A stretch of DNA of 64,000 bases from Epiperipatus broadwayi (GCA_028023455.1 JAQFVV010000279.1:496001-560000), one strand, 5' to 3'. Positions 10,181-22,735 are shown, counted from the stretch's first letter. Translations and numbers: made by a program. The notes: a model not told the origin generated them from the sequence alone.

Positions 10181-10882
10181 AACTAGTGATTTTTTTTTTT
10201 TAAAAGCTTACACCAATATTCAATAAGACATCCAGAGAATTTAACAGAAAAAAATAAGTGGTAATTAAAATGTTATGGTCAATTAAACTTTCATTTGATC
10301 ACTTACTAAAACATGTACTTATATCATTGTTTTATAATTATTTAATTACCTATAATATATGAGTTGTAATTATATTTTATTGGGCACATAGAAAGTATAT
10401 GTAAATACTTAAACAACAACTTCATGCTCCCAGATCAGAATGCTTCAGATTGGCCTATATAAGTAGAAATTTAGATTAAAGATAAGACAGCAATTCTTAT
10501 CTTTATAAAAGTAGCTATCTTGTGTCATGGTTTGCGAGATCCTTCTGTGAGATCCCTCTATCACAAAATAATATTACTTGACTATTAGAAATTGTAAGGC
10601 ACATTCATTAGAGGTTAAATTTAGCCTGTTTAAGTATTTCTATAATATATGAATAAAGTATGAATAATCATATAGATAGTGCTTAGAAAATCATACACCA
10701 AATATGGAAATATTGAGGTTCGATCCAAGAATATTTAACTCTCAACTTTCCAAATAATATAACTATAATCACATAAATGTAAGAACTAGATAAACAAAAC
10801 ATTTATTATAAGTAATCCATAATATTTTACAATTTTAGATACATTTTATTATTTTTTAAATAATTTTACTGTTAATTTTATA

Positions 10883-11017
10883 CAGCATTAAGCTGTTGCA
10901 CATGCGCTTTGCAGATTTTAACTATAAATGACTGAATACTAACACTTCAAACAAGTGTTAGTATTCAGTCATTTATAGTTAAAATCTGCAAAGCGCATGT
11001 GCAACAGCTTGATGCTG
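10883..11017. repeat. near-perfect 65-bp hairpin
   Basis: Arms 10883-10947 and 10953-11017 are reverse complements over 65 bases with one mismatch and a 5-base loop (CAAAC). The arm (TGTTGCACATGCGCTTTGCA, then CTATAAATGACTGAATACT) resembles the internal unit of the 619-bp element at 5892-6510. The sequence just after the right arm (GCGCTATATAAAATAA) resembles that element's right end. It looks like a fold-back derivative of the same family. Such close arms suggest a recent event or gene conversion between arms. Confidence 0.85.
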
Positions 11018-11069
11018 TTTAACTATAACATTTTATAAACATCGCGCGCTATATAAAATAATTGATTTC

Positions 11070-13500
11070 TTAATTTTATAGTAAAAGTAACAAAGATTAA
11101 TAAAGTATTACTAATAATAATATATGCATGATAGTTTTTTTTTTTAAATTTAAACATTGTTACTAATTGCTTAACAATATAGTGTCAAAACTGTTTATAT
11201 CTTTAATATTTAGGCAATGGTTTGCAGTGTTGAAAAATAAAATCCCCCCCCCCCTTTATCTAATTGATATGCATTTTTTTTTTTACTTTTTTGAAGCATA
11301 TATTTGATGTTATCATAATAAATACTGCACACAGTACATTCATAATCTTTATAATTGGAGAAATTGTTTAAAAAATGCATTGCAGGTTACAAAAAAAATG
11401 TCTACCTTTTTAACATCCCATTAATTATAATATAAATATGAAATAATATAAATATAAAAAAAGTAGTTCTTGAAATGTTTCTTTTTAAAAAGTCATGATT
11501 TTGTATTGTATGTATTATTATGTCTTTCCATTTATATGTTTGTCTATTTAGCGATCTTTCTAGCTATACTCATTACAAGGACTTCAAATCCAGGCGAAGT
11601 TGAAAAAAAAAATTAGATAGTTATAATTTCTATAAAAAAAAAACTTGTAATGTTTCTTCTCTTTATTTTAATATTAAATTAAAATATCATTGAGAGTCCT
11701 TCACTACTGCCATATGGAAGAAAGGTTGGATAAGTTATTATACTGCGGATATCTGTTTAAAATCAATTTATGTTTATAAATAAAAGATAATCCAATATTT
11801 TGTCACTTTAGAAACACGTGATGCTAAGCACTAAAAATGAGCAAATAATTTTGCTCCAAGATGTTTTGGCTATTGAGTCTGTGTTTTTACTAATGCCCTA
11901 ATTATTTAGAGAGTTTCATCTTAGTATAACTTTCTTTTTTGCAGAATATACCGTAATTGTGGAATGTTAGACTTTAAAGCCCACGGTGTATAAATTCCAC
12001 CCCTAGATCTTTCTCATTCGGTGTTCAAACTTCTTATTTGAGCTGGCCTTGCATGGTTTAATACAGTGATAGACTAATAGACTCCCAAGCCCTTGGCCTA
12101 TGAATATTATCCTTAGCGCTATCATTTTTGGTATGTAAATTTCTTATGAATTCCTGAGTAATAAACCATTTAATTATTTATCGATTGTATTACAAAATGC
12201 AATGCGTATTTCATTTGAGCCGTGGACTCTATAGTCAAGATCCACTGATCATGCCCTAGCTCTATTACTTTCCGTACTCAAATTGCTAATAAATTTATAT
12301 TATTATTATTTATACGCTTCTCTGAACAGCGATTTAAAAAAAAATGTATGTTTAATTTGATATTTTATATATATGAAAATCATTAACGAAGCATGTTATT
12401 CTTTTTTTTTTTTAACTTTTAAAAAAGAAATAATTAAATAAATATTTTTATCTTTCATAAAGATTTTATTATCAATAAATTTTTTTTTATTTTTATGTTT
12501 TTTTCTTTGTTTATAAAAACTATCTTAAAGTTTGTTTATTTTCTAAAAAGTCAGTATTTAAATTATTGATCAAAACAGTTTTTTTATATATTAAAATTAA
12601 TTTTACTTATATTTTTTATTAACTAAGTAAATAAAAGTTTGTATTATCTTACAAGATTTTATTAAAACTACAAATCTTTAAAAACAAAGATAATTCTGAT
12701 TATGTTTACATAGCTCCCAAAAGGAAATTACTTTACTGGTTATGAATTATTATTATTCCGGAAAACACATGGGGGCAGCACTCGAGAGATTCCGTTAACC
12801 TGATTAGTCCCATCCAACACATATTTTTTTATAAAATCAGATTCTCATTATTTTATAAAGTGCTTCATGTTAGATTCATCTAAGTGGATTGTCGTAAATT
12901 CTTCCATACATCAAACTAAGTGACGAAATAATGCAATAATGCCAGATCTAAACGTCTATCAATCATATACGGTTTACAATCATATCGTAAAATGGTCTAA
13001 TGGCTAGAAAATGGTGTCGAAAATTATTGTAAATCTGGCATTTGTATGAAGTTATGCGAAGACGCTCAACTTAAATATAGAAGTTTAACCTTTTGATTTC
13101 ATTACACCAAATCTCTGACGATAAAAAGGTTAAATCAAGTGTTTTATAATGTACGGCATTTATCATTTTGTAGTAGGGAAAAAAGAAGGGTGGGGGGTAT
13201 AAGATCGACAAATCCTTTTAAAAAATATTTTATGATAAAAATTGAAAGTTATTTTTAATGTTATTTAAAAATAAAAACTTTTTTACAAAAATTATGCCTT
13301 TTTAGAATCACTTAACTATTAGGATATTTACTGTGTCATTTTATCAAATGTTAAAATAAATGGCAAATTGATCGGGACATGATTTGAAATATATTTTGGA
13401 ATAATATATAAATATAGAAGCGGGGTTGCTTCAAACATTGCCAATTTATATTATAAATATTTATAATATAATAAATACCGTATTATTTTCAACTTTATAT
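11070..13500. other. long stretch without recognised gene
   Basis: No open frame with a family motif. The section 11940-13170 is slightly less AT-rich and less repetitive than its surroundings, with mixed sequence around 12000-12300 and 12700-13160, and could be single-copy host intergenic DNA. I see no exon, promoter or repeat boundary that I can support. Confidence 0.4.
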
Positions 13501-13509
13501 GTTGTCTCC

Positions 13510-13628
13510 GGTCTTGATTAACGAACTAACGCTGCTGATAAATATTTCAGCACCCCTACTGCAAAGAAAAATGGTTTGCTGAAATGTTTAACAACACAGC
13601 ATTTAGTTCGTTGGTTGAGAATTGAGAT
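13510..13628. repeat. imperfect inverted repeat
   Basis: Left arm (13510-13555, with AACGAACTAACGCTG and ATTTCAGCA) pairs imperfectly with the right arm (13575-13628, with TGCTGAAATG and ATTTAGTTCGTTGGTTGAGAA). Arms are about 45 bases around a short centre. It could be a small fold-back or MITE remnant; no target duplication is obvious. Confidence 0.5.
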
Positions 13629-13964
13629 TGCGTATAAATATTTATATATTTCAGTAATAATTGGCGTCATTATAATGAAATATAAAATAAAAGTTAATCA
13701 ATACAGATTTTGTTTTGTTTTTTATTGATATTGTCATTCGTTTTTTTTTTTGCAGCAAAGTTTGTGGATTATACTAAAACAAAAAATTGCAAGTAAATAC
13801 GTGATATTTTACATGTTATATTTCGAAACGCAGAGTATATATATACTGTATATCTTGATATCTTTTTAGGAAAAAGATGAAATTAAAATTGAAATTCAAC
13901 ACAGACTTCAGGGTGCTGCTGTTTTGAACAAATGCAATTGAATTATATATAAAACTATCGTTAT

Positions 13965-14445
13965 ACCTAATTAAAGGCATTAGAAAAGTTTTATTAAGGA
14001 TGCCTTATACAAAACTTTCAAATATGCAATAGAAAGATTATAAGCACGTTCTTCAATTTGATGGATGTGATATCCACTATTGGAAAATTAGACATCCTTT
14101 GATTTGGAAATGTAAACAGATGAACAATGCAAGTCTTTCTAAAAGAATACTCTATGAGAAACATGAGCATGGTTTTCATGAAAAAGGCAGACCTTGTTTA
14201 AGCTATAAAGATTATCTCAGACACATTTTAAAGAAATACAATGCGTTCTTGCATTGGGGAAAAATGGGAAGGGATTGAACATATTGGAGAGTTACAATTG
14301 CACATGGTGTTGAATGAAGTATGTGAAATATCACAATTTGCTACGGCAGGAGTTAAAAGACAGGATGCAAAATATTAAAATAAATTCAATAATAGACCAA
14401 AAAGCTTTGAGTATGAACTCATTTGTAGTTCAACAACTTTGTATA
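13965..14445 (+). pseudogene. LINE reverse transcriptase, extreme C-terminal fragment
   Basis: A plus-strand frame with a few stops reads SKRILYEKHEHGFHEKGRPC then LSYKDYLRHILKKYN, a tryptophan-containing W.K.GRD segment, and WRVTIAHGV. This order matches the post-RT tail found in many animal LINE ORF2 proteins (LYGEL..GKR..G....YKD.LK..LK......W...A.DR..WR). It is only the last ~130 codons, with at least one stop, so it is a truncated relic. A CTT/TTC simple tract follows at 14483-14510. Confidence 0.6.
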
Positions 14446-14851
14446 GCATGAATATCACAAGTCTTGTATATAATGTTGTTGTTTCTTCTTCTTCTTCTTC
14501 TTTTATTTTAATTATTATTCTTTTTAGAGTAGAAATGACCATTTTCACTTGGGAGTGGCAGCTTATGATAAAACGAATTTTTTACAGAATGAATTAATAT
14601 TTTTAATGCAAAAAATAGTAACTTTTATAATAAATATATAAAATAAAATTCTAGAAAAAAATAAAATTATTTATAAAAAAAAATTATTGGCATGTATAGA
14701 AGGGTATGTTTTAGAGGTGCATTTTTTATGGAGGTTAGAAACAAATGTACTATATATAGGGTTTATAAGCACAGACTTTCAAATGGCCCACGATTTTCCA
14801 CTCTATCACGTAACACTGATACACTTGAACACATATATGTCAAAAAGGTAA

Positions 14852-14911
14852 ATAATCACCAATACACGTGTTTCATGCTAAACCAGCAATCATCACTTGC
14901 TCCAGATTATC
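14852..14911 (-). ncRNA. hammerhead motif, family X, C3 mutated
   Basis: Minus-strand twin of the plus-strand motif at 15297-15357. Stem I GATAATC..AGCAA pairs with TTGGTGATTATT; stem II TTGCTG/TAGCAT; GAAA is intact; stem III is a perfect ACAC/GTGT palindrome; predicted cleavage follows A at 14863. The core reads GTGATGA instead of CTGATGA, so conserved C3 is lost, which should disable it. Confidence 0.65.
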
Positions 14912-15296
14912 ATCTCTATACATATATATGCAAAAAGTCCTCAGATATATATTGAGATAACCAATCTTCATACTTTAATGGACAGGCTTCAATCCACTCC
15001 ACACTCCAACTCTTCAATCATCCACCCAATTGAAAATCTGATGATGGAATGCTCAAAGGCCACCCCAAGTATTTATGTCCTGTACATGAAGGGTCAGATT
15101 GGCTTTAGGTCAACATGGATGTGACAATAATCTTGGCCTTGAGGTGGCCTTTGAGCATTCCATCATCATATTTTCAATTGGATGGAAGGTTTCTGAAGAG
15201 TTGGAGTATGGAGTGGACTGAAGCCTGTCCATTAAAGTATGAAGATTGGCTATCTTAATATATATCTGAGCACTTATTGCATATATGTATAGAGAT

Positions 15297-15357
15297 GATA
15301 ATCTGGATCAACTGATGATTGCTGTTTTAGCATGAAATACGTGTATTGGTGATTATT
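15297..15357 (+). ncRNA. type-I hammerhead ribozyme motif, family X
   Basis: Complete hammerhead layout, folded by hand. Stem I: 15297-15303 GATAATC with 15351-15357 GATTATT (one G-U), a TGG bulge on the 5' side, and 15307-15311 ATCAA with 15346-15350 TTGGT (one G-U). Core CTGATGA 15312-15318. Stem II TTGCTG/TAGCAT (15319-15333) with TTT loop, a T-T mismatch at its base and one G-U. GAAA 15334-15337. Stem III (15337-15344) is a short near-palindrome without loop. Predicted self-cleavage after A15345. All invariant core bases are present. Short stem III and open stem I are the form described for PLE and retrozyme hammerheads. The base mismatch of stem II may weaken it. Confidence 0.75.
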
Positions 15358-15449
15358 TACCTTTTTGACATATATGTGTTCACATGTACCAGTGTTATGA
15401 GATAGAGTGTAAAGTCATGGGTCATTTGAAAGTCTGTGCTTACAAATGT

Positions 15450-17270
15450 ATTGTAAATTTTAGTAGTTAGAAAATAAGTGGATTGGAAGCCAAAACCTTA
15501 TGAGAATAGCAATGCAGAAAAAGAATATTATCTTGCTTGAAATAAATGCTAAAGATTTATTTATTTTTATTAAAAGTGAGAAACATGTTCTACTGTCTCT
15601 TGAATTCAAAATAACAAGAACAATTTATACACTACTTTTAGAGTAAAATTTTGGAGCTAAAAATGTGTTTTCCAAAAAATGTTTAAACCTACAGTCTTGT
15701 ACATTTACATATAAATGATCAACATAGTTATCAATTATTTTCTGCCAAACCAATTTTAAGTTATTTTATTACACACATATTTATAACAATTCTTCTTCTT
15801 AAAGTCATTATACATCTCTTTTTTTTGTCTTAACTTTTTCTACATAGTTCATTGACATATGTTTTTAACACCTTGCCTAAAAATTCTCATTTTGCATTAT
15901 TCTGTCAATCCTTTTAAATTGTTAACTGCCTCATCAATTCATCTTAACCATCATTTTCCATGTGAATAATGCTAAGGCCTATTATTTTCTCTCTTGATAT
16001 ATTATCTGTATCTTCACTCTATTTTAGAGCCATCATCTGTAAGCTTGGATCATTAATAAATACCAGATAGTATAGTAGTTTAAAATCCAATCTTGAGTCT
16101 AGTTCTAAGTTTTTCTTCATCAGTGACATAAATGAATCTGAAAATAAAACTTTTATAGAACTATGACATCTAGTATCTACTTATAACTGTAGCTTACAAT
16201 AGATGAATTAATGTAAGTTTAAAAAAAAAAAAGTAATCTTGGAACATATGAGAAAATACTTGAGAATCTCATGATACTGTTGACATTAATCGTCTTAGAC
16301 AAAGAATAGAAAAGAACCTACTGTTGCCATGAAATTAAGTCCTTAAAATATAAAGAAACTGACCTAATATCAAATCTATATAACTGTGTAACCATGTTAG
16401 CCTGGGTGAAAACCTTGAAATTTTTTTTAAAATCTAAGGATATTATCTATTCCAGCTATGAAGTTTATTTACTGATAAAAATAAAAGAAAGAACCTGATC
16501 TTGGATGAGAAGATTATATAGAACTGTACCATCTGTTATTCATTGTTTATTCAAATGTTCAATAGATGACCCTATGGTAAGTGAATTTTAGAATTCTTGG
16601 AAAACAATAAAAAGAAATGTATAAAGAGTAACCCAAATTTTAAAAATAATTGAGTAATTTTGTTTTATTTAGTTCTTTATAGTGAAATTGGGAAATACAA
16701 AACAAGATAGTGGATACAAAAACAAGATAGTGGAATAACTCAAACAGACTTTTTAAACAGGATAGAAGAAAAAATGAACCATGGCTGGGTAAGTAATTGA
16801 TAACAGAAGTTAATATTAGATAAGTATATTATGGCAGGCAAAAATTTTAGAAAGAATGTTTAACTAATCTAACAGGGTTTCTGAACATATAACTTATGCA
16901 CCAAAAATTGGCTTACATAAATAGAAGCCATTTTAAATAATAGCACATTAATGATTTTGCAGTCAAATGAGAACATACTGTGATATTTTTGTTGATATAT
17001 AAGGTTATTTTTTTGTATAATGCTTTAATAATTTTTTCATGATTAATTGTACTATTACATATCCAACCTGTCAAATATTTAAAAACTATTCACCTATTTG
17101 ATATTTTTGTATGTAATGCTTACTCATAATATTTTTATCATACAACTTGATTATATTAGATTAGTATAGATGTGAATTACTTTTAATGAGAATAACAATA
17201 GTGACTATAAATGAAATTATAAGGCATTAGAAAGGAATATAAAAATAGTTATATAATAGTGATTGGGAGT
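15450..17270. other. AT-rich stretch without recognised gene
   Basis: No coding frame or RNA gene seen. A decayed family-Y hammerhead-like segment (minus strand, CTGATGAAG...GAACTAGACTC) lies at 16090-16126. A 17-base direct repeat (ACAAGATAGTGGATACAAA and its neighbour) lies near 16700-16730. The rest is featureless to me. Confidence 0.4.
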
Positions 17271-17279
17271 TAGAATTCT

Positions 17280-17900
17280 GGAAATATTATTCATAGCTCT
17301 TTTATTATCTATAATTAAAATATCATTAATATGTCTAGAATAATGTATTATTTCTTGACTAATTCTTCTTTATAAAATTATATTTTCTAATTCATTTATA
17401 AAAATTGATGGCATTAACTCACTTATTGTGCAACCCATAAGCCATCCTTTGTCTATATTCAAAATTCATTATTATATTTACTGATATTAAAGCCTCTTCT
17501 ATAATATTTATATCATTTCAATATTGCTTTAATTTTTTTTTAATTAATATTTCTATAATTTTAAGTCTTGGAATGTTTGGATACATTTTTTCAATATCCA
17601 TTGTTAAAATACTTTGATTTTTATTTAATTTTATACTATTTAATTTGATGATAATACTATCTATATTTTTAGTAGAAAATTCTCCATATCTTAAAATATC
17701 TGCATCCATTTATTTAAATATTTACAAAACTTTTGTAAAATAAAACCACTAAAATTAAATAACAATCTTAATGGGTTATTAGTTTTATAAATTTTAACCT
17801 TTATAAAAAGATGTTTTTTTTTAATATTATATGGGGTTTCTATATAAAAGTATTGTTCTATTTTACTAATGTTTTAGTTTTGGTATTGTTGTTTTAATTC
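17280..17900 (-). pseudogene. PLE reverse transcriptase relic
   Basis: The minus-strand open piece 17709-17518 contains ILTMDIEKMYPNIPRLKIIEIL, which matches RT motif A of Penelope-like RTs (LVxxDxxxMFxNIP...EIL). Upstream on the same strand (17710-17760) FSGFILQKFCKYLNKWM fits the region before motif A. Downstream (17500-17280), broken frames give HINDILIIDN, a likely decayed RYIDDI motif C. The protein is fragmented by several stops. No endonuclease follows, so only the RT centre survives. Confidence 0.6.
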
Positions 17901-18119
17901 TGTTATTGAACACTAGATGTAGATGGTGTTGTTTATGTAATAATTCATTAACATAAAATTAGATTATTCCATTTGAAAAGGACGCTAAACCATGTACCAA
18001 AAAGGATTTTTATGTATGATTAATTTATATTAGATGTTTTATATGATTTTTTGTTGTTGTAATTTATATGAAGTAACAGTATATTGAAATTCATTATTTC
18101 CATTTTTGATGATATTATA

Positions 18120-18745
18120 CATAATACATATACCTATTGAATGGGATTTCTTTTAACTTTCTGAAATTAATAATTTTACTCTTTGTAAGCAATATGCAAT
18201 GTTTAGTAGCAATATAAACATATTAGACCATATATAAAGATGGATTTCCACCTGCATTGTTAAAGAAGATTGCCTTGACAACAGATTGACATTGTTAATT
18301 GTTATTGATATTGTTAAAGTGTTGACTGCTTTTATGTATTTACATTATTTATCCATCTAGCCTTGGACATCATTAACTTTATTATCTAAGTAATACATAG
18401 TATGAGTGCAGTTTGAATGTTTTAGTTAACAGAATAATAATCATTCTTTAATAATCACTAGTATAATGAATGTATACTGGAAATTATGAATTATAATTAA
18501 GTATTTGTTATTCTGCTTTCAGGACAAGTTATATTTACTTGTTTAATTATGTTTATTTAAACTTCTTTAAATTAATAATTTCTCTAGTTGGTGTCCATAT
18601 AAAGTTATTAGACCATATACAAAGGTGAAATTCCATCTTTATTGTTTAAAGGAGTTTGCTTTGACAACAGATTAACATTATTAATTGTTACTGATATTGG
18701 TATTAAGTGATGACAGCTTTCATGTATTTATATACATTATATAAA
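18120..18745. repeat. ~390-bp direct duplication
   Basis: The segment 18213-18355 (ATTAGACCATATATAAAG, then TTTGACAACAGATTGACATT style sequence) is repeated at 18601-18744 with moderate divergence. The upstream halves (near 18120-18200 and 18500-18590) also correspond. It is a two-copy tandem array with a period near 390 bases. No coding content. Confidence 0.6.
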
Positions 18746-18886
18746 CAAGTAACACATTCAATATATATATATATATATTAAAGATGTCAATTTGTAATGG
18801 AACAATGTTTGATTATATTATTTATTTGCTAAATTATTTTACCATTAAACATCACATGATCACCATTTCTTATGCTTGCTCAACTG

Positions 18887-19160
18887 TTAAAACAGGCAAA
18901 ACTCTCCATACAGTAGCATCACTCAGTGCAAGCCAGAGTAATCAATGGATGCAAGAAGGTTTGTGCATAAAATTCCCAAAAATCTAGGTGCAGTGCTCTC
19001 AGATCCAAGGCTCATCACTGATAAAAGCCACATGCTAGAAATTAGTCTATGGATAAGTAGGCACTAGATAAGTATTTTATGCCCAAACCTTCTTGCATCC
19101 ATTGATTACTCTGGCTTGCACTGAGTGGCACTACTATATGGAGAATTTTGCCTGTTTTAA
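18887..19160. repeat. fold-back copy of family-Y element
   Basis: Arms 18887-18974 and 19073-19160 are inverted copies (about 87 bp, few mismatches). The ~98-bp centre plus right arm equals the element at 2245-2450 read on the opposite strand, so the left arm is an extra inverted copy of the element's head. The centre holds a family-Y hammerhead-like motif on the plus strand (18996-19045) with CTGATAA (G8 to A). Confidence 0.75.
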
Positions 19161-19169
19161 TAAATTATT

Positions 19170-20480
19170 TTACATAGTCATGTATTTATATATATTAACT
19201 CTGAAAAAAAAACTGCAGGTTAGTCAAAACTTGTCAATTTGATTAAATTGAATAAATAAGTATTGTTACAATGAAAAAGAATTTCTTTAATCATTTATTA
19301 TGTTTACTAACATATATACAAGATAAAAGGATTAATTAGTTTAAGAATGAAGATAAAATACAAATCAAATACTTTTCAGATTTGAGGAAGACGTTTTCTA
19401 TTCAAAATTTTAAATATATTATATATGTAATATTTTGATAGGATGAGTTTTTCAAGCATAGTATTTTGATAGGTATAATATTAGTTATCATTTTAAGAGA
19501 TAATGACTTATATTACTGTTTTAAGACTTAACGATACATGTAAAATAGTAATAATGAAAACAATTTGGGTAATAAGATAACCAAGTGGTTTGAACTGGGT
19601 ACTTAATATAAAAAAGCCCCATGAAGTTCAAGCATGGATATAAGAGAACTGAAGTGTGATTAATATATTTTGAGCCATAGAATCTATCACAGTACCACTA
19701 ATTTAGATGATACAAAATTTCTATAGAAATGCTTAAAATTTAGAGTTAAAAAACATGGTGAATAAAGTGATAGTTTTCTTTATACAAACATATTACAATA
19801 ATTTTTAAATTTCCTTTTTAATAATATTGTCTTTGTTACTGATACTATTTTAGCAAGCACTCAAAGACTCTTTTTAATACTAGAGAGATTATTGAACCAT
19901 TTTTGGAACCTGCAAGCAATAGACAGATTTAGATATTTCATTGAAAGTGCCTATAAATCTCAAATTTTATCATTTACAATTATCAAATATAATTTAGATA
20001 TTTAATTGGAAAATGTTCCTGGACATTTTGTTCAATTGAAAAATCCAATTTTATTGAAATTAATGCAAGAACATATCGATGGTATGGCAGAGAATACATA
20101 ATTAAACTAATGTAAGAATGAATAAATATGGCGGAATAATTTGTGCAACACATTTACAATGTAGAAAACAAAAGCTGAATTAATTTTATAACTAACAAAT
20201 AAAAAATGCAAACATATTTCCATTTTTTTAATGAGAGAGTGTTTTTGTAAAAAAAAATAATTATGTAAGAAAGAAAAAATAGGAATGTTTTTTTTACAGG
20301 TGTCTTCATGGCCTGAAGTGAAAGGGAGAAGCAAAATACCGTTTTGTTCCAACGTTTGACCTCCTAATGTGAGCGGCATATAAAACTTAAATGGTTTTAC
20401 TCATGACTTAAAAATGAAAGAGAAAAAAAAATTGAAGCATATTCTGTCTAACAATTAATATATTTTTATTTTGTATCGTT
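19170..20480. other. AT-rich stretch without recognised gene
   Basis: No conserved coding frame. The minus-strand frame at 20379-20107 has no family resemblance and is probably chance. Confidence 0.4.
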
Positions 20481-20484
20481 TTAT

Positions 20485-20782
20485 TTAAGAGTGTCTATCT
20501 ATACACACCTGCTATCTATCATCCATACATCCACCCAATATATCTCTTCATCAATTCATACATTTGTTCATCTACCTATCTATTTATCTATATATCTTTC
20601 TTTTTTATATGTACACCGTTCATTCTTCTACATACACATTCTATGTACTCATTCTTTCACTCATTTATCATTTACCTAATCATCTATTTATCTATGTATC
20701 TATCCATCCAACCATCATTCCATCTATTTATTATTGTATCTAACGTATGTATCGACCTGTCTATCTATCTATCTAGTTTCTG

Positions 20783-20877
<95 letters not shown>

Positions 20878-21320
20878 TTTATTTATCCATCCACTTTTAG
20901 CTATTTATCTGTTTAATCAATCAGCTACTTATCTATCTACCTAAATACCCATCTATTTATTTATCTATTCATATGACTTTTTACCTATCTATTAATCTGC
21001 TTGCCTATCTATTTATTTATCTATATATCTGTTTCAGTCATCCAGTAATCTATCTAGATTTTTATCTGTTTATCATATATGGATGATAGTTGATAAATAA
21101 GTGGATGGGTGGGTAGACAAAAAGTTAAATAGATATACAAATAGAAAGAAAGACAAATATATAAATATATACAGAGATAGATGGATAGATTGAGGTAATG
21201 GATACATAAATAGGTGAATGAGTAGTGGAATAGATAGATGGATATATTAGTAATTGGATACTAGATATATATAGATAGAAATATTTGCAGATATATATAT
21301 ATATATATATATATCTGCAA

Positions 21321-21352
<32 letters not shown>

Positions 21353-21560
21353 CGTATGGACATATATAGAGCAAGAGATGTATAGATAAAAAGACAAATA
21401 TGTAGACTGTTAAATTGAAAGGTAGATTGATGGATTGATAAATATACAGAGGTAAATAAATAGATATATGGTTGGACAGATAGATTTAAGGATAGATAGA
21501 TGAATAGACAAATTTACAGAAAATCAGTCAGATGGATAAGTAGATAGACAGATGGCGGAT
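20485..21560. repeat. TATC/GATA tetranucleotide region with strand switch
   Basis: From 20485 to about 21075 the plus strand is built of degenerate TATC/ATCC units, interrupted by (AT)n at 20785-20874. From about 21085 to 21560 it is built of GATA/GATG units, so the two halves are roughly complementary, forming an imperfect inverted repeat about 1 kb long. At 21288-21320 a perfect small palindrome TGCAGATATATA...TATATCTGCA is present. Open frames here (Ser-Ile-Tyr-Leu repeats) are microsatellite translations. Confidence 0.9.
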
Positions 21561-21899
21561 GGCCAGATAAACAAACTTTAATGAATCTATTAGAAAACCA
21601 AATGTCTATTAATTGTTTGACAAAAAATACTTTTTTGTTTTTTCCATTACCTTCATTTTCAAATCATGAATGCAAAACTTTTTATTTTCCCTTTGCTTTC
21701 ACTTAGCAAAATAAGTTTAAAAAATCCCTAAAAAATTTTTTCTCCCTTTTATTTCAAGTCATGAAGACATCTGTGACAAAACCTTCATTTTTTCAGGTAA
21801 TACTGATAACATAAATATTTTTATGTAATTATTATCTGCACCCATACATATTTTTGATAAAATTTGATTTTTTTTATTAGACAAAATATCCAGAACAGT

Positions 21900-22735
21900 T
21901 TCACAAACACTTTCATTGAAGTATTATTTGCTAATGTGATGTGATACACTGTGACTTCTTTTTAAACAGAGTCAGGAATCTCTCAAAAACTATGCCAAGG
22001 AAACCTGTTAGCCACTTTACATTCTCTTTCTATTTCCCACCCTATGTTTTCCATAATCTGATCAATCCCATTTCCAAAACATAATCTTTGTCAACTCTAT
22101 AGCCTTTATATCTAAATCCCCCTTATCTTTTTCCAAACCCAGCATAAAAACCAATAACCCACTTTATGTATAATCACTTTGCTCATATTTATTCTTCCAT
22201 AATTTCTTTTTTGTACCCTTTCTGCTTTCAAGCATTTACATTCAATTAACAAATGTCTAATATTTTTTGTGCCTTCCTTACACAATTTGCAGACTAAATC
22301 ACCCACACTTTCCCATTTACATGTAAATTCTCTTATTGCTAAAGATTATGTTTGAGCCTTAAACAATAAACTACTTTCCTTGCTGTTATCATAAATTAAC
22401 TGACACCCAATATTCCCTTTCATTCTCTATATATTTAAACTCTTTTTACTCTTCATACTAGTTCTCCATCTCTCTAACTCGCTATTTGTTATTAATGCAT
22501 CTATTCTTTTATCTCATTCCTTACCACTATAACACTCAAAAATCCTCCTAACACAATCATTCCATCTTTTGTACTAGTATACTGATATAAATTCTTTATC
22601 CAAATTTTTTGTATACTGCATTACCTTTCTTACCCATCTTGTTACCTGTCCATTACTCATAACCCAATTAAATACTATTTTATCTATTCTTTTATTATCC
22701 ATACCAAACATTTTTATTTTACTTTTTGCTGATGT
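21900..22735 (-). pseudogene. LINE reverse transcriptase C-terminus with zinc knuckle
   Basis: Minus-strand frame. Around 22690-22440, fragments read KMFGMDNKRIDKIVFNWVMS, QVTRWVRKVMQYTK and SELERWRTSMKSK. Then LLFKAQTxSLAIREFTCKW and VCKLCKEGTKNIRHLLIEC (22300-22230) give a CxxC...H...C knuckle, the motif that follows the RT in several LINE clades. The product would bind RNA or DNA and support target-primed reverse transcription. Several stops and shifts break it. The 3' end carries TGATGTGATG repeats near 21935. A second copy of the 3' end lies at 22735-22990. Confidence 0.65.

Larger units (their letters stand above)
14763..15445. repeat. fold-back element with ~300-bp arms, each bearing a hammerhead motif
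   Basis: Left arm 14763-15069 and right arm 15132-15445 are inverted copies with scattered mismatches and small indels, joined by a ~62-bp unique centre. Each arm contains the same hammerhead motif in mirrored position (14852-14911 minus, 15297-15357 plus). No protein is recognised; the open frames in the left arm are not kept in the right arm. The paired, head-to-head layout resembles PLE tandem or inverted copies or a retrozyme-like dimer, but I cannot assign a class. Confidence 0.85.

Noticed and set aside
14692-15124. Two overlapping plus-strand frames in the left arm of the fold-back
   Set aside because: The inverted right arm does not keep these frames, and they show no motif.
20491-21397. 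Frames with Ser-Ile-Tyr-Leu-rich repeats
   Set aside because: They are translations of degenerate TATC/GATA tetranucleotides.
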